Positions 18,366 through 27,313 of a stretch of DNA of 64,000 bases are shown here, piece after piece. Origin of the DNA: Gordonia westfalica (GTDB taxonomy: Bacteria; Actinomycetota; Actinomycetes; Mycobacteriales; Mycobacteriaceae); the NCBI RefSeq assembly GCF_900105725.1, contig NZ_FNLM01000030.1, positions 1 to 64,000 of the forward strand, read 5' to 3'. How positions within the stretch are numbered: position 1 is the stretch's first letter; each line of letters opens with the position of its first letter. The notes under the pieces are model-generated. The model was not told the DNA's origin and made no database searches. It saw only the letters and a program-made list of their open reading frames with translations. Position numbers and translations under genes: made by a program.

Positions 18366-20614
18366 GTGACCGACCTCGTTGACCACACGCACCCAACACG
18401 CCGCATCCAACTCGATGTGGGCGGGATGACCTGCGGTGCGTGCGCAGCTCGGGTGGAACGCAAACTCAACAAGCTCGACGGCGTGCGCGCCTCGGTCAAC
18501 TACGCCACACGGCGAGCCACCGTGGAACTCGATACCCACGCACACGTCGCCGATGCTATCGACGCCGTGCACACAGCAGGGTATGCGGCTGCGGAACTGT
18601 CCGAGCAGGCCCCTGCCGTCAACGAAGATTCAGCGACTGCGAAGGCACTGTTCACCCGGCTGATCGTCGCGCTAGCCCTGTTCGTGCCCCTGGCCAACCT
18701 CTCCGTGGTGCTTGCTGTCGTCCCCGACCTTCGCTTTCCCGGCTGGCAAGCAGTGTTGGTGGCGCTTGCCGCGCCGGTGGTGACCTACTGCGCGTGGCCC
18801 TTCTACCGCACCGCGGTGCGCACGTTGCGGACCGGCGTGGCCACGATGGACACCCTCGTCTCGCTGGGAGTGCTGGCCGCGACCGCACTGTCGGTGTACT
18901 CGATGTTCTCGGCCGAAGCGACCTCGACCGCAGGCCAGGGGGTGTGGTCGGCAATCTTTTCCAGCGACTCCATCTATCTCGAAGTTGCAGCCGGTGTCAC
19001 CGTCTTCGTGCTGGCAGGACGCTACTACGAGGCGCGTGCCCGGGCACAAGCTGTTCAAGCACTGACGGCGCTGGCCGCTCTGCGTGCCACCGACGCCCGA
19101 GTCGAGTGCGCAGGGGACACGACCATGCTCATACCCCTCGCGGAACTCAAAGTGGGGCAACGACTCATCGTGCTGCCGGGAGAGACCATTCCATCAGATG
19201 GGCAGGTGATCGAGGGCGCCGCCAGTGTGGACCTCAGCGCCATGACCGGTGAGACGACGCCGGTTCAGGTGTCAGCCGAGCAAGGCTCCACCGCCGTCGG
19301 GGGCACGACGTGCCTCGACGGGCGACTACGCGTCGAAGTCACCGCAGTCGGTGACGACACCCGCCTGGCCGAGATGATCGCGCTGGTCGACAGCGCGCAG
19401 ACAGCCAAGGCTCGCGCTCAACGCGTCGCCGACCGTATCGCCGCGATCTTCGTTCCGTGTGTCATCGCCCTAGCCGCAGCCACTCTCGTGGGTTGGTCGC
19501 TCACCGGGGCGTCATGGGAGCACGCCGTGAGTGCCGCGGTGGCCGTGCTGATTATCGCCTGTCCGTGCGCCCTGGGCCTGGCCATGCCCATGGCGTTGGT
19601 GATCGCTACCGGGCGAGGCGCTCAACTGGGCATCTTCCTCAAAGGACACGCCGCGTTGGAACTGTCCGGGACGATCGATGTGGTGGTCTTCGACAAGACC
19701 GGCACCCTCACCAACGGGCAGCCACACGTCACCGGCGTGTACACCGTCGACGACGACAGTGCCGAGCTGATCCTGGACTGGGCGGCGACACTCGAGCAGC
19801 ACACCAGCCACCCCATCGCCACCGCTATCGCTGCCGCGGCCGGTTCGCAGTCGCTTGCCGCACCGGTCGACGAGGTGGTCACCGACGTTGGTAGCGGCGT
19901 GCGAGGGGTGATCGACGGTGTGAAGGTGCAGGTGGGTTCCCCGGCATGGATCGCCAGTAGCGCCGCGGTGCCCGCCGTGATCGACGCGCGGCGCGCTGAC
20001 ATCGAGCGCTCTGGGGCACCGCGGTCTATGTCGCAGCCGATGATGCAGTCCGGGGCCTGATCGACATTCGGGATGGCATCAAACCCTCTGCCCGCCAGGC
20101 GGTCGATGAGTTGCACCGCATGGGAATTCGCACGTTCCTGGTCACCGGTGATAACGCCGGCGCAGCGCAGCGCACCGCGGAGCAGGTCGGCATCGACGAC
20201 GTGATCGCCGGGGTGCTCCCGGCCGAGAAAGTGGCCATCATCGACAACGTGCGCAGTAGTGGCGCCGGTGTGGCGATGGTCGGCGACGGCATCAACGACG
20301 GGCCTGCACTCGCCTCGGCTGATCTGGGCATTGCGATCGGACGCGGCACCGATGTTGCTATCGGCGCCGCCGACATCGTGTTAGTGCGCGATGACCTCAC
20401 CGCCGTCGCTCTGGCGCTGCAACTCGCCTCGGCCACACGACGCACGATGCGCACCAATCTGGCATGGGCGTTCGGCTACAACCTCGCCGCGCTGCCGCTG
20501 GCTGCCGCTGGACTGCTCAATCCTCTGATCGCCGGGGCCGCAATGGCTTTGTCATCGTTCTTCGTCGTCTCCAACAGCCTGCGTTTGCAGAACTTCGCGC
20601 GTATAGACCGCTGA
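18366..20614 (+). pseudogene. P1B-1 copper-exporting ATPase (CopA/CtpV type), one frameshift
   Basis: A Cu(I) efflux ATPase. The N-terminal HMA domain has GMTCGACAARVERKL. TM segments follow, then TGET (about 295), the copper-type CPC in IIACPCALGLAMP (about 398), DKTGTLT (about 443), and after the break [12 protein letters not shown]. The frame fails near 20010: reading one frame gives a stop at 20060, while the other continues [13 protein letters not shown] into FLVTGDN. One missing base in a G-run restores the full protein of about 750 residues. It is divergent from blaI and under the same operator. If the frameshift is real, the key copper pump of the island is dead. Confidence 0.82.
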
Positions 20615-22617
20615 GGGTGACAGAGGCTGGGGCTGGGCCAACTGCGAGACCATCGCAGCGACGGTGTGGGAGGTGCCGGCATCAATGGCCGCGGACTCGG
20701 ACCGATCGGGTCGGCGTTCGGCACGCACCCACTGCGCCGACAGCACCACGCAAACCAGCACCATCGGAATCTCACTGATCACCGCAGCCACCACACCACC
20801 CACCCATTGCGTGCGAGCTAGATCGGGATTCCACGGCAGCTGCAACTGACTGTAGAAGGACTCCCGATCACCGTGGTGGAGGTCATCACCGCGATACCAA
20901 AGAAGGCATGAAAAGGCATCACGGCGAACAGCAGACCAAGCCGCGCCAGAAATGGTAACCGCCTGGGTCCAGGATCGATCCCCACAGTCACCCAGAAAAA
21001 CAGGTAGCCGGTGGCCAGGAACACCACGCTCATCACGACGTGCCCCCAGTGGTAGCGGACGAGGACGTCGAACACCGGTGTGAAGTACACCAGATACGAC
21101 GAGCCCACGAACAACGCGAACGCGGCAACCGGATTGAGCACCAGCTGCAGGCCCCGCGAGCTGAGCACGATCAGCAGCGCCCGCCGGCACGCCGCGCCAC
21201 CGGTGGTTCCGGTCGTCGGCAGCACCCTCAACAGCAAAGTGATCGGTGCACCACCCACCAGCAGGACGGGCGCGATCATGGTCAAAGCCGTGTGTTCGGC
21301 CATGTGCACACTGAACAGCGCGTTGCCGTAGGCTTTCAGCCCCGAGCTGGTGGACACCACCACCACAGCGCACCCCACCACCCACGACACCGTTCGCCGG
21401 ATCGGCCACCGGTGTCCACTTGCCCGCTCCCGCCGGGCGGCGACGACATACCCCACGGCACCCACCACCGCCGCCACACCCACCACGAGATCAACACGCC
21501 ACAGCGAAACCAGCGATACGACATCAGGCGGGCCAGGAAGGGAATAACCCAGGTAGACATCCCACGCCGTGAATGGGTGGGCAATCAACCCGGGTGCGAC
21601 CCTGGTGTCCATCACCGCCCAGCAGGCCACGGCCACCAGTGCGGTCCCCGCGGCAAGGACAGAAGCAGTTACCGGCGTCACCACACCCCGGCGCAAACGC
21701 ACAAGGTCGGCAATCACCAGCACCGTCAGTACAGCCACCAACAGGCCCGCGGCGCGACCGAACGCCGACGACCACACATCGGGAGTCCGCAGCAGCAGCG
21801 TCACAGCCACCGCGCCCGCCAGTGCCGTCACATCGGCGCCCAGGACGACGCCACCAACACGTCGGTCGGCCGCCTCGTCGATGGTCGCCGACCCCAGACC
21901 GCGAACCCGGTACCGGTCAGCCCACCGCAGCCCCACCGACAACGCCAAGCTCACCGCGAAGACGATCACCGCGCCGGTCGTGTAATCGTGGTCAGGTCCC
22001 TGCGCGGCATTGCCGACCACGGGCAGGGCGAGCACACAAACCGCCGCGGGAACCACCAGCGCCACCTGGGCCGACCACCGCAGCGACACCGAACCGATCA
22101 GCACCACAACACCCGCTGTCGCCACCACCAGCCACGCCAGCGCCGGCAAACTCACACTGAACGCGTAACCGACCTTGCCGCTCGAGACCATCGCGCCCAC
22201 GGACACACCAGTGGTGTCCGCGGCCGCGGTGAAAGCCATGAATAGCGCAACAACCACAGAGCACCCCGCGGCGCGACGGACGCGGCGAAACACCGGATAC
22301 ACCGCAGCGTCGATAAACCCCTGCGAGTCAGGTACAGCGGTGAGCACCACCGAGACCAGTTCCCCGAGCACCACCGCAGCCAATGCAAAGCCAACAAAAT
22401 TGCCCACCACATCGGCCACAGCTGTGCCCACCCCAGGATATGGATCCGCACTCTCGACGTAGCGACCGGCGCCGGACACCCAGGCATAGACCGCCAACAA
22501 CAGCATCAGCCCACCGAACAGCAACGGCGCCACCACCACCCGAAGAGAAATTGCGCGTTGCGGTCGCGACTCGATTGACGGGGTAACCGCCTCCGTCAAC
22601 GCCTTTGATTCACCCAC
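20552..22617 (-). pseudogene. CopD-CtaG fusion membrane protein, one frameshift near the C-terminus
   Basis: The first half resembles CopD/YcnJ copper-import-type membrane proteins. The second half is the CtaG/caa3_CtaG oxidase-assembly type, with SVHMAEHTALTMIAPVLLVGGAP, His ligands and about seven helices, for roughly 14 helices in all. Near 20870 a missing base (ATCGGGAGTCC) causes a stop at 20818. The other frame continues ESFYSQLQLPWNPDLARTQ and ends at 20552, overlapping the copA end by about 60 bp. GTG 22617 is chosen because a TAGCAT -10 ends 7 bp upstream, giving a leaderless start; the earlier ATG at 22641 lies inside the operator. The protein likely supplies copper to the oxidase. 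Confidence 0.75.
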
Positions 22618-22629
22618 CAACCGTATGCT

Positions 22630-22647
22630 ACTACTGCGCATAGTAGT
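22630..22647. promoter_or_regulatory. BlaI-type operator, copD-ctaG/DUF5134 divergent promoter
   Basis: A perfect ACTAC-N8-GTAGT dyad fills the short divergent region. It overlaps the putative minus-strand -10 (TAGCAT, 22625-22630) and lies 6 bp from the plus-strand GTG at 22654. Both genes would be repressed together. Confidence 0.7.
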
Positions 22648-22653
22648 TAACTC

Positions 22654-23331
22654 GTGAGGATCGAGGACCCGGTGATCGACGACGTACTGCTGCGGTGGAT
22701 CGTCACCGCCCTTTTCGCGGTGGGCGCTATCGACAGCATCCGCACCCTAGCCGCCCGTCGCACCGAGCTGAGACTGTCGATCACGCACTGCCTCATGCTC
22801 CTGATGTCACTGGCGATGATCGTCATGGCGTGGCCACAAGGCAATCAGCTACCACTCCTACCGCTGCAGCTGCTCTTCGCTCTCGGCACTGTGACCGCGG
22901 TCGTCTTCGCGATGCGGGGGACGGACGACCGCCTACTCCACGTCTATACCGCAGTGATGATGGCCTCCATGGTCTGGATGTACGCGGTGATGGGCTGGCA
23001 CACTGCCACCTCCGCAGCTCCTGCTACCGCTACCCCCGCCCACCACGGCAGCCCGCCGGGAACCGATGCCCTCAGCGACATGGCGCAGATGCACGGCGCC
23101 TCATCAAATCCCATGTGGATGGGGTCGGTCACGCTGCTACTTGTGCTCGGTTTCCTCGCGCTCACCATTTACTGCGCAGCCCGGTCGGTTCAGCTGCCAC
23201 GCACCGCGGCCCCAGCGCCACCAATGTCCAACGCTGTAACGACACTTCGCCGCCCCCGTCTCAGATCCCCGTGGATATGCCACGCATTGACCGCCGGTGG
23301 AACAGGCATCATGTTCGCAGCTCTGCTTTAG
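22654..23331 (+). CDS. DUF5134-type membrane protein
   Basis: A 225-residue protein with about five hydrophobic segments and a His/Met-rich loop (HHGSPPGTDALSDMAQMHGASS) between helices 4 and 5. It matches, from memory, the DUF5134 family often seen beside copper genes in actinobacteria. The His and Met residues could bind copper on the outer face. The final helix is followed by a stop after FAALL. It shares a divergent operator with the CopD-CtaG fusion. Function is unproven. Confidence 0.7.
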   Translation: MRIEDPVIDDVLLRWIVTALFAVGAIDSIRTLAARRTELRLSITHCLMLLMSLAMIVMAWPQGNQLPLLPLQLLFALGTVTAVVFAMRGTDDRLLHVYTAVMMASMVWMYAVMGWHTATSAAPATATPAHHGSPPGTDALSDMAQMHGASSNPMWMGSVTLLLVLGFLALTIYCAARSVQLPRTAAPAPPMSNAVTTLRRPRLRSPWICHALTAGGTGIMFAALL

Positions 23332-23399
23332 CAGGCCGCCCGAGCCTCAGTGGTGAGCCGCCATTCCCGGTACCACTGCCGCCAACGCGCAGCGCGAGC

Positions 23400-23768
23400 T
23401 CAGCCTTGCTGTGTCTGCGTAGGCGACGGCGACCGCAACGCAGAAGCGATATCGCCGGGAATCGGCATCGGGCGCATCAGACCGACGGAAACCCGTCCCG
23501 TGTTGCCCTCGGGGTAACGTCCGCTCAACGACCCCGGAGCGGCGACGATGATGCGCACCACCTGGCCGAGTGCTTCGCGCCGATCATGCTGGCGCACAGC
23601 GAACCTGAACATGGCAATGTGATTCTGGGTGTGTAACCACGGGTCGGGTTGGGACACGATGTGCGCGCGTTCAAGGTGGCGCCAGCGCTGCTCGGCCACC
23701 CCAGTGACAGCTGCCGCTGCCATCTCTGCCCGGTAAAGGTCACGGGCTGCCTCACTAATGCGCGCCAT
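23400..23768 (-). CDS. DUF3703 family protein
   Basis: A 122-residue soluble protein with the family's conserved HLERAHIVSQPDPWLHTQNHIAMFR core, rich in His and Arg, and VGLMRPMPIPGDI near the end. DUF3703 proteins usually sit beside cadmium/zinc efflux genes and ArsR-family sensors; the function is unknown. ATG 23768 overlaps the CmtR gene stop by 14 bp, so the two are co-transcribed. The His pattern might suit metal binding, but this is inference. Confidence 0.75.
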   Translation of the reverse strand: MARISEAARDLYRAEMAAAAVTGVAEQRWRHLERAHIVSQPDPWLHTQNHIAMFRFAVRQHDRREALGQVVRIIVAAPGSLSGRYPEGNTGRVSVGLMRPMPIPGDIASALRSPSPTQTQQG

Positions 23769-24105
23769 CGCAAGCCTCCTCGGAGCAGCACGGAGCATCC
23801 AACGCAAGTACCAGCCCGAGTAGATCGTCGAGCGCATGACCAATCCGGCTGTCAGCCAGTTCATACCGACTCCGACGGCCCTCAGGTATCGCAACCACCA
23901 GACCGCATCCCCTTAGGCAGGCCAGGTGATTCGACAACGTCTGCCGCGACACCCCCATCGCCTCAGCTAAATCTGCCGGATAGGCCCCACCATGGCGCAA
24001 CCGCACCAACACCTGCGTGCGCGTCGAGTCGGATAGTGCGTGTCCAAACCTCGTCAATGCGTCATGCTGCGCCTCAACCACTATGTCCACATCCGAACAG
24101 TACAT
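23755..24105 (-). CDS. cmtR: CmtR-type Cd/Pb-sensing ArsR-family repressor
   Basis: A 116-residue winged-helix repressor. SRQTLSNHLACLRGCGLVV carries the Cys pair four residues apart, which in CmtR binds Cd/Pb inside the recognition helix. EGRRSRYELAD and the C-terminal APCC supply the expected third thiol site. It is the closest CmtR match in the window. It is transcribed with DUF3703. A TACAT-N6-ATGTA dyad overlaps its own start codon, so autorepression is likely. Confidence 0.85.
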   Translation of the reverse strand: MYCSDVDIVVEAQHDALTRFGHALSDSTRTQVLVRLRHGGAYPADLAEAMGVSRQTLSNHLACLRGCGLVVAIPEGRRSRYELADSRIGHALDDLLGLVLALDAPCCSEEACDGAH

Positions 24106-24121
24106 GAACTGATGTATTCAA
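24097..24121. promoter_or_regulatory. Dyad overlapping the cmtR start codon
   Basis: TACAT (24101-24105) and ATGTA (24112-24116), six bp apart, lie in an AT-rich setting across the ATG of cmtR. The site is a likely autoregulatory operator. Confidence 0.45.
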
Positions 24122-24348
24122 GGAAGGCTGAACAGTCGATGCAATACGACCGCTCGACAACCTCGGTGTGCGCCAGCTCGGGCATCGCTTGCTCGACCAG
24201 CCCGACAAGGGCGGCCGCCGCGTCATGTTCAGCGTCGACACTGCCTGCGAGGCCGCAGGCTCGGCGCCACTGCTCGATGCTTGCGGCGATCGCTCGCGAT
24301 GAACGCGCATCGGTGTTGCCACGCAGGTGGTTTCGGTGGTCGTTGCCT

Positions 24349-24588
24349 CACTGGCGCGACGCCCTCGCCGACATCCCGCTCGATGAGTGCTTCTTCCGCA
24401 TGATGACCCCGCACGAGGTCGGCCGCGGCTGCGGATTCGATCCCGACTTCGGCGACCACAAAGGCACCTTCACCGTCTGGGGCAAAGGCCGCGACCAGAT
24501 CGACGGCTACGGCAACGCCGTCACCCCACCCGTCCCGCTGTGGATCGGCACCCGCCTACGCGAAGTTCTCCACCCCACCAGCGGATGA
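24349..24588 (+). pseudogene. C-terminal remnant of a cytosine-5 DNA methyltransferase
   Basis: About 79 codons read as the end of a phage/plasmid-type C5 cytosine methyltransferase: MTPHEVGRGCGFDPDF is the motif IX/X neighbourhood and GYGNAVTPPV is motif X. Everything upstream (motifs I to VIII) is missing, and 24120-24345 shows only short unrecognised frames. The remnant marks the junction between the metal island and the plasmid accessory region and suggests a past insertion or deletion here. Confidence 0.65.
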
Positions 24589-24599
24589 CGACGTCGACC

Positions 24600-24631
24600 G
24601 CCCCGGCACACCGTGACCACCGTGCCGGGGC
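24600..24631. terminator. Hairpin after the methyltransferase remnant
   Basis: A perfect 10-bp stem, GCCCCGGCAC and GTGCCGGGGC, with a 12-nt loop, 11 bp after the stop codon. There is no T-run, as is common in actinobacteria. Confidence 0.5.
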
Positions 24632-24701
24632 ACGCGGCCCAGCCCGCACGAACGGGCCGCGCTCGGACAGCTCGGAAAGCCCCACCGATCACTCACGTTG
24701 C

Positions 24702-24713
24702 TATTATTGCTGC
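24702..24713 (+). promoter_or_regulatory. Leaderless promoter of the AbiE pair
   Basis: TATTAT (24702-24707) ends 6 bp before the ATG at 24714. This is the distance expected when transcription starts at the start codon itself, a common arrangement in mycobacteria. Confidence 0.5.
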
Positions 24714-25382
24714 ATGATCGACGCTGACCGGTGGGGCGCGATCCGCGGGCTGGCGGATCGCCAGTTCGGGCTGTTCACCACCGCCCAGGCCCGCAACCTC
24801 GGCGTCGCACCGTACGTCCTGGCCCGCCTCGCTGCCCGTGAGGCCATCGTCCGGATCCACCACGGCGTCTACGAGCTCCCCGAGTCCTCGGCCTGGACGA
24901 CCCTCGGTGACTGGGCGGCACAGTGGTTGGCGCTACACCCCGACGCCGATATCGACGAACGCCGCACCCACCCTGACAGCGTGGTGAGCCACGCCGCCGC
25001 CGCCCAGGTGCTTCGATTGGGAACGATCACCGCATCCGGTCTCGAGCTGAGCAGCCCGCACCGCATCAACGTCCGCGACCCCTCGGTGCGCACCTGGCGC
25101 CGGCCGATCGGTGACCGCGGCCGCGACTGGCACCTCGTCGACGGACTGCCGGTGACCACCCCCGCACGCACCGTGGCCGACCTGCTGCTCACCCACGGCG
25201 ACGGCGGGCACATCGGGACCGCGCTACACACCTGCCTGACCGAATCGCTGGTCGACGCCGACGAGCTGATCGCGGCATGTGATCGGGCCGCACCGCGCTG
25301 GAACTACGCTTCGGGCGTCGAGCTGTTCACCTCGTTGCTCGATCAGGCCCAGATGCCGGCCGAACCGGTGCTGGTCGGCTGA
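24714..25382 (+). CDS. AbiEi-type antitoxin (type IV toxin-antitoxin)
   Basis: A 222-residue protein with an N-terminal winged-helix domain (DRQFGLFTTAQARNLGVAPYVLARLAAREAIVRIHHGVYEL), typical of AbiEi. A C-terminal domain follows with DGLPVTTPARTVADLLLTHGD, the family's conserved segment. AbiEi represses the operon and neutralises the AbiEii nucleotidyltransferase. The stop codon overlaps the toxin start by one base (TGATG). Its role would be plasmid maintenance or phage abortive infection. Confidence 0.85.
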   Translation: MIDADRWGAIRGLADRQFGLFTTAQARNLGVAPYVLARLAAREAIVRIHHGVYELPESSAWTTLGDWAAQWLALHPDADIDERRTHPDSVVSHAAAAQVLRLGTITASGLELSSPHRINVRDPSVRTWRRPIGDRGRDWHLVDGLPVTTPARTVADLLLTHGDGGHIGTALHTCLTESLVDADELIAACDRAAPRWNYASGVELFTSLLDQAQMPAEPVLVG

Positions 25383-26413
25383 TGCCGTATGCATCCGAAG
25401 AAGCGTTCCGCGCCGGGCTGAAAGCCCGCCTGTCCGCTCAAGCGCGGACGAGCAGGTTCAGTCGCGACGAGCTCGCTCAGACCGTGACCCTCCAGTTGTT
25501 CCTGGCCCGGCTGTTCCGCTCCCCCGACGCCGAGCAGTGGATCCTCACCGGCGGCAGCGCCCTGCAATTCCGGGCGCCGACCCAGGCCCGCCCCACCACC
25601 GACGCCGACCTGGCCACCCGCCTCGACGCCGAACACATGCACCACTCGCTGCGCCAGGCCGCCCACCCCGGACCCGGCGACTTCGGCGAGTTCGACATCA
25701 CGATCACCGCGACCCGCAGCCCGGGCTTGTTCGCCGGGCGTATCCGTTACAACATTGCCGGACAACGCTTCTCCGATGCCACGCTCGACATCGCCACCCA
25801 CCGGGAGATGCTGCTACCGCCCGAGACGATCAGCCCGCGCCCGGTGCTGGCGCTCGACGAACTCGACCCCATGCCCGTGATCCGGATGCAGGCCGCCGCC
25901 GAAGCAGTCGCCGACAAAGTCGCCGCCCTCTACGAGCTGCACGGCACCCACGGCGACAGCCCCTCCACTCGCGCCCACGATTTGGTCGACCTCGTCATCC
26001 TCGCCCGCACCCAGAACTTCGACGCCGAGCAGCTTCATGCTGCGATCCGCCACCAGGAACAGCGCCGCGACCTGACGATCCCGGTGCCGCTGGTGCTGCC
26101 CAACCCGACCTGGGAGCGCGACTACCCAGAGCGCGCCGCGCACAGCGGCTTGCCGGCGCACCTGCACCAGGCCGACGCCGCGCTCGCGGCCGCCAACAGC
26201 CTCATCGAACCGATCCTGACGGACGCGACCGAGAACGGTCAGTGGAACCCCGTCGACGGTGCGTGGACCTCGCAGAGAACGCGCTCGATCGGAGAACTGC
26301 TCGGTGACACCCGCGCCCCACGCTCGGCGCCGAGCACACCCGTACCCGAGACATCCAGTGGGACGTCGGCACCGAGGGTGGAACGTTCCCGGGATCACGG
26401 ACCCGAGTTGTAG
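25382..26413 (+). CDS. AbiEii/AbiGii-family nucleotidyltransferase toxin
   Basis: A 343-residue protein. The nucleotidyltransferase core has WILTGGSALQFR followed by RPTTDADLAT, the glycine-serine and DxD metal-binding motifs of the DNA polymerase-beta fold. A second conserved region, EAVADKVAALYELH, is followed by RAHDLVDLVILA, the family Lys and Asp segments. It pairs with the AbiEi gene upstream. The C-terminal 40 residues are low-complexity. All key residues appear present, so it is likely an active toxin. Confidence 0.87.
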   Translation: MPYASEEAFRAGLKARLSAQARTSRFSRDELAQTVTLQLFLARLFRSPDAEQWILTGGSALQFRAPTQARPTTDADLATRLDAEHMHHSLRQAAHPGPGDFGEFDITITATRSPGLFAGRIRYNIAGQRFSDATLDIATHREMLLPPETISPRPVLALDELDPMPVIRMQAAAEAVADKVAALYELHGTHGDSPSTRAHDLVDLVILARTQNFDAEQLHAAIRHQEQRRDLTIPVPLVLPNPTWERDYPERAAHSGLPAHLHQADAALAAANSLIEPILTDATENGQWNPVDGAWTSQRTRSIGELLGDTRAPRSAPSTPVPETSSGTSAPRVERSRDHGPEL

Positions 26414-26417
26414 GCCG

Positions 26418-26909
26418 TTAGGGCTCCTGGCGGTAGATCGGGCAGCCGCACGAGGTGTTGCAGGCGAAGCTCCAGGTGGGGTGGGCGGCGTGGGTGTGTA
26501 CTCCCCAGGGGTGCCCGCATTCGCAGTCGGGGAAGAACTGGCGGTCCCAGCGGTCGCAGAGGTCGTCGACGGTGAGCGTGCTTGACGGGTAGCCCACGGC
26601 GCCTCGGAAGCCGACGCACTGGTATGTCGACCAGGTGGGGTCGACCTCGACCGGGCAGCCGAGGTAGCCCAGGTCGTGGTTGATGACCAGCCCGTAGTCG
26701 AAGGTGTTCTGCCCGCAGCGGCCACACCAGTCCTCGCCGGTCGGTACGGGTTGGCCGTCGGGTCGACCGGCGCGACGTTGCTCCCACAGCTGGCGCAGGG
26801 TCGCGATTTCGGCTTCGAGGCGACGTTGCTGCTCGATGCGCTCGGCGGTGCCGTCGAGCAGATCGAGCAGGTCGATGTCGTCGTGGTCGGACGATGTGCG
26901 GCGCGTCAT
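26418..26909 (-). CDS. Cys-rich hypothetical protein
   Basis: A 163-residue protein converging on the AbiEii gene with a 4-bp gap. An N-terminal helical region (ERIEQQRRLEAEIATLRQLWEQ) looks like a short coiled coil. It is followed by four cysteine clusters: DWCGRCGQN, YLGCPVE, PDCECGHPWGVH, and NTSCGCPIY. These suggest two zinc ribbons. No family is recognised. A small hypothetical gene lies upstream on the same strand. Confidence 0.65.
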   Translation of the reverse strand: MTRRTSSDHDDIDLLDLLDGTAERIEQQRRLEAEIATLRQLWEQRRAGRPDGQPVPTGEDWCGRCGQNTFDYGLVINHDLGYLGCPVEVDPTWSTYQCVGFRGAVGYPSSTLTVDDLCDRWDRQFFPDCECGHPWGVHTHAAHPTWSFACNTSCGCPIYRQEP

Positions 26910-26940
26910 GGGGTGTCCTCTCAGATGACGTCGTGGGGCG

Positions 26941-27195
26941 TCAGTTGGCGGCGTAGATCGGGGTGCGGGTCAGGAACAGGCATTCGCGGTTCTCGTCATC
27001 GGCCACGATGATCCCGATACCGGTGGTGAGGATTTCGGCGAGACCGAGCGCCCACTGGGACCAGGTCAGATCGACCATGGCGTGCACGTGCTCGATGGGT
27101 ACCAACTCAGGATGTCCGCTCTGGAGCACGTTGGTGGCGCGGATGATCTCGCGTGCGCTCGGGCTGGCGGCGATGTTGCTGTAGCTCCACGACAT
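26941..27195 (-). CDS. Small hypothetical protein
   Basis: An 84-residue protein with no recognised family. The C-terminal half has a hydrophobic helix followed by GIGIIVADDENRECLFLTRTP, which reads like two beta strands. ATG 27195 is preceded by AGGGAGCC on the minus strand. It diverges from the DUF6349 gene across an inverted repeat. Confidence 0.55.
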   Translation of the reverse strand: MSWSYSNIAASPSAREIIRATNVLQSGHPELVPIEHVHAMVDLTWSQWALGLAEILTTGIGIIVADDENRECLFLTRTPIYAAN

Positions 27196-27272
27196 GCGAG
27201 GCTCCCTTTGTGTCGAATGTTGCTGTGGTGGTGCATGTTCTGAGCGTCTTACCCACCAGAGTGCTGCACCTT

Positions 27273-27307
27273 ATAGGGTTCACATTATGCACCCTATGGG
27301 GTACAGT
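27273..27307 (+). promoter_or_regulatory. Leaderless promoter with inverted repeat around -35
   Basis: TTCACA (27279-27284), a 17-bp spacer and TACAGT (27302-27307), with ATG 27314 six bp on, suggest a leaderless transcript. A perfect 7-bp inverted repeat, ATAGGGT (27273-27279) and ACCCTAT (27291-27297), brackets the -35 and is a probable operator. Confidence 0.5.
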
Positions 27308-27313
27308 CAAGTC

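Noticed and set aside
21040..22245. 401-codon plus-strand frame
   Set aside because: Antisense to the CopD-CtaG membrane protein; His/Arg/Gln-rich with no fold features.
24146..24293. Short frame LDNLGVRQLGHRLLDQ just after cmtR
   Set aside because: No start codon with a ribosome site and no recognisable family; it may be a remnant but this cannot be shown.
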